NCBI RefSeq assembly: GCF_014207745.1
Contig: NZ_JACHJB010000001.1
Span: 868,001 to 932,000 of the forward strand
Direction of reading: 5' to 3'
From: Nonomuraea muscovyensis
GTDB lineage: Bacteria; Actinomycetota; Actinomycetes; Streptosporangiales; Streptosporangiaceae
DNA: 64,000 nucleotides
Under the pieces are notes generated by a model. It was not told where the DNA came from. It ran no database searches and worked only from the letters and a program-made list of their open reading frames with translations. Positions 62,346 to 64,000 of this stretch are shown here, piece by piece. Positions within the stretch are counted from its first letter, which is position 1. Each line of letters starts with the position of its first letter. Position numbers and translations under genes: made by a program.

Positions 62346-63161
62346 TCAGAGGTGGTCGCCGCCGGCGGCGCGGGCGAACCCCCGAACGCCGATGCCGCCG
62401 TCGGCCGAGATGGCGTGTCCGGTGATGGTGCCGCTCTGCTCGCGGGCGGCGAGCAGGACGTAGGGCGCGGTGAAGTCGCGCGGGTCGGTGCTGGAGTCGT
62501 GCAGCGGGATGGGCGGGGCCGCACGTCTCCTGGCGAAGGAGGCCGCGATCGAGCGGTCGCCGAGCGCCAGCGTCTCGGGGCCGCGCAGGTCGGTGTTCAT
62601 GCCGCCGCAGGCGACGCCGTTCACCCGGACCTTGGGGGCCAGCTCGTAGGCGAGCTCGCGCATGAGACCCAGGCAGGCGTGCTTGCTGGCGGTGTAGAGG
62701 GGCCCGCCGCCGTTGACGTGGAAGGAGGAGTTGGACAGCGTCATGACGATGCTGCCGCGCGTCCTGACCAGTTCGGGCCAGGCGGCCTCGGCGGCCAGCA
62801 GGTAGCCCTTGACGTTGATCGAGAAGACCTCGTCGAAGGCGGCGTCGATCTCCGTGCCGGACAGGCGGGTGAGCTGGCGCTGGTAGTCCCACACGCCGGC
62901 GTTGGCGACCAGGGTGTCCAGCTTGCCGAAGCGTTCGACGGTCTCGGCGACGGCGACGTGCAGCGCGTCGGAGTCGCGCACGTCGGCGGTGACCGCGTGC
63001 ATCCTGTCCGGGTCGCTGATCGCCTGGCCGAGCTGGTCGGGGTCGCGGCCCAGGATGGTCACGGACGCGCCCTCGGCGACGAAGCGTTCGGCGACGGCGC
63101 GGCCGATGCCGGAGCCGCCGCCGGTGATCAGGGCGACGTGGCCCTCGAGCCAGCCGCTCAC
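62346..63161 (-). CDS. SDR dehydrogenase, cis-2,3-dihydrodiol dehydrogenase (BphB/HcaB) type
   Basis: 271 residues from GTG 63161, overlapping the hydrolase stop (GTGA). NAD-binding: GHVALITGGGSGIGRAVAER. Further features: TLVANAGVWDYQRQL, FDEVFSINVKGYLLAAEAAW, catalytic GGGPLYTASKHACLGLMREL (YxxxK) and KVRVNGVACGGMNTDLRGPE. The NAGVWD and GGMxTDLRGP blocks are those of BphB-like enzymes that aromatise cis-dihydrodiols to catechols. Together with the downstream hydrolase this points to ring degradation. Confidence 0.9.
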   Translation of the reverse strand: MSGWLEGHVALITGGGSGIGRAVAERFVAEGASVTILGRDPDQLGQAISDPDRMHAVTADVRDSDALHVAVAETVERFGKLDTLVANAGVWDYQRQLTRLSGTEIDAAFDEVFSINVKGYLLAAEAAWPELVRTRGSIVMTLSNSSFHVNGGGPLYTASKHACLGLMRELAYELAPKVRVNGVACGGMNTDLRGPETLALGDRSIAASFARRRAAPPIPLHDSSTDPRDFTAPYVLLAAREQSGTITGHAISADGGIGVRGFARAAGGDHL

Positions 63162-63991
63162 GTCAGGAATCCCGTCACGAGGTCCTCGAACTCGCGCTGC
63201 CGCTCCAGCTGCACCCAGTGCCCGCACCGGCCGAACACGTGCAACTGCACGTCGCGGATCTGCTTGAGCATGAGCTGGGCGCCGTCGAGGGTGATCGTGC
63301 GGTCGTCGCGCCCCCAGAGCAGCAGGGTCGGGGCCTTGATCCTGTGCAGGTCCCTCCACAGCGGGTCCATGCCGCCGCGCTCGGCGAAGGCGGCGTTGTA
63401 GCGGTGGTAGAAGGCGATGTGGCTCTCGTCGAGGGAGGCCTCGTAGCGGGCCTGGACGACGTCCTCGCCGAACTGCCTGTGGTCGAAGACCATGGTGCGG
63501 ATGAACGCGGCCATCTTCTTCTCGCTCGGCCCGCCGCCGTTGTAGTAGCGGAACATCTCCTTCTGCCCCTCGGTGGGAGTGGGCCCGAACGGCAGCCAGC
63601 CGCCGCCGGGGGCCATCAGCACGAGCCTGGTGACGCGGTCGGTGCGCTCCTGGGCCATGGCGATCGCGGCGGCGCCGCCGAGGCTGTTGCCCAGCAGGTG
63701 GAAGGTGTCGATGCCGAGGGCGTCGAGCGCCTGGAAGAGGGCGTCCACGGTGATCTCGGTGATGGAGCGCTTGTCCAGGTCCTCTTCCGTGGGGCGGTAG
63801 CTGCCGCCGAAGCCGGGCTGGTCGGGCAGCACGACGCGGAAGTGGCGCGACAGCGAGGGCAGGTTCTGGTGGTAGTTGCCGACGCCGGAGGCGCCCGGGC
63901 CGCCGCCGTGCAGCATCACCAGGACGGGGCCCTCGCCGGTCTCGGCGACGGCGATCTCGCCGAGCGTGGTGGTCACGCTGTGGTGCTTCAC
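63158..63991 (-). CDS. alpha/beta hydrolase, meta-cleavage-product hydrolase (BphD/HsaD/MhpC) type
   Basis: 277 residues. VLVMLHGGGPGASGVGNYHQ is the family hallmark. The nucleophile is in LLGNSLGGAAAIAMAQERTD, the acid in LLLWGRDDRTITLDGA and the His in FGRCGHWVQLERQREF. These enzymes cut C-C bonds in ring-fission products, yielding a hydroxypentadienoate and an acid. First gene visible of the minus-strand operon; extradiol dioxygenase or ring-hydroxylating genes may lie beyond 64000. Start ATG 63991. Confidence 0.92.
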   Translation of the reverse strand: MKHHSVTTTLGEIAVAETGEGPVLVMLHGGGPGASGVGNYHQNLPSLSRHFRVVLPDQPGFGGSYRPTEEDLDKRSITEITVDALFQALDALGIDTFHLLGNSLGGAAAIAMAQERTDRVTRLVLMAPGGGWLPFGPTPTEGQKEMFRYYNGGGPSEKKMAAFIRTMVFDHRQFGEDVVQARYEASLDESHIAFYHRYNAAFAERGGMDPLWRDLHRIKAPTLLLWGRDDRTITLDGAQLMLKQIRDVQLHVFGRCGHWVQLERQREFEDLVTGFLT

Positions 63992-64000
63992 AGAGGCTCC

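Noticed and set aside
62335..62892. An N-terminal extension of the CoA ligase frame
   Set aside because: The extension lies in the wrong frame of the SDR gene; ligase family homology starts at ATG 62334.
1..64000. CRISPR arrays, tRNA or rRNA genes
   Set aside because: No regularly spaced repeats and no tRNA or rRNA pattern were found by reading; a tRNAscan or Infernal run would be decisive.

Overview
The DNA is GC-rich (roughly 70% by eye), uses many GTG starts and GTGA/ATGA overlaps, and carries gene families typical of filamentous actinomycetes: an ECF42-type sigma factor with a DGPF partner, MocR and HxlR regulators, a CUT1 sugar ABC system without its own ATPase, and secreted small proteins. 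A member of the Streptosporangiales (Nonomuraea or Streptosporangium type) is my best guess. This is inference from gene content only.

Positions 1-38000 form a mosaic accessory region. Fragments or copies of IS3, IS701, IS21, IS110, ISAs1, IS982, IS630 and integrase-type transposases alternate with cargo. 2576-6571 holds small secreted proteins and decayed copies of one AraC-family regulator. 6787-10954 looks like an IS21-type element whose ends enclose an HxlR regulator and an alpha/beta hydrolase. 11957-18312 is a prophage head module (DUF1360 protein, portal, MuF/capsid-protease fusion, small phage proteins); an endonuclease VII gene lies inside the protease gene. 19324-26515 is a large secreted Rhs protein whose low-GC C-terminal tip resembles a lysozyme/transglycosylase, followed by a small lipoprotein that is a good immunity candidate. 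26766-34503 has a broken PCMT-type methyltransferase, a decayed tyrosine recombinase next to two abutting perfect hairpins, an AhpD-like protein, phage tail and connector remnants, and an HxlR/MFS pair. 35469-37820 has a nitroreductase/HxlR pair and a truncated IS630.

38266-46235 is an intact sugar or phosphodiester utilisation locus. A six-gene minus-strand operon (binding lipoprotein, two permeases, ROK repressor, Gfo/Idh/MocA oxidoreductase, secreted endonuclease/exonuclease/phosphatase-family enzyme) is divergent from a secreted phosphodiester glycosidase, with a 13-bp palindrome between them that may be the ROK operator. 46817-48715 has an IS256 tail, the intact AraC copy and another small secreted protein. 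49094-51414 has a metallophosphoesterase and a frameshifted MocR regulator.

51758-55822 contains an ECF42 sigma factor fused in frame to a tyrosine-recombinase-like domain, its DGPF partner, and DUF998, RibD-like and DUF1801 genes. 55943-63991 is an aromatic-compound catabolism locus: two XRE-cupin regulators, two IclR regulators, an MHS-family transporter, an AMP-dependent CoA ligase, a GNAT-like protein, a cis-diol dehydrogenase of the BphB type and a meta-cleavage-product hydrolase of the BphD/HsaD type.

Many genes in the first 36 kb carry single-base frameshifts, while most of those after 38 kb are intact (the MocR gene is the clear exception). This fits either decay of an accessory region or uncorrected assembly errors. 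No tRNA, rRNA or CRISPR array was seen.
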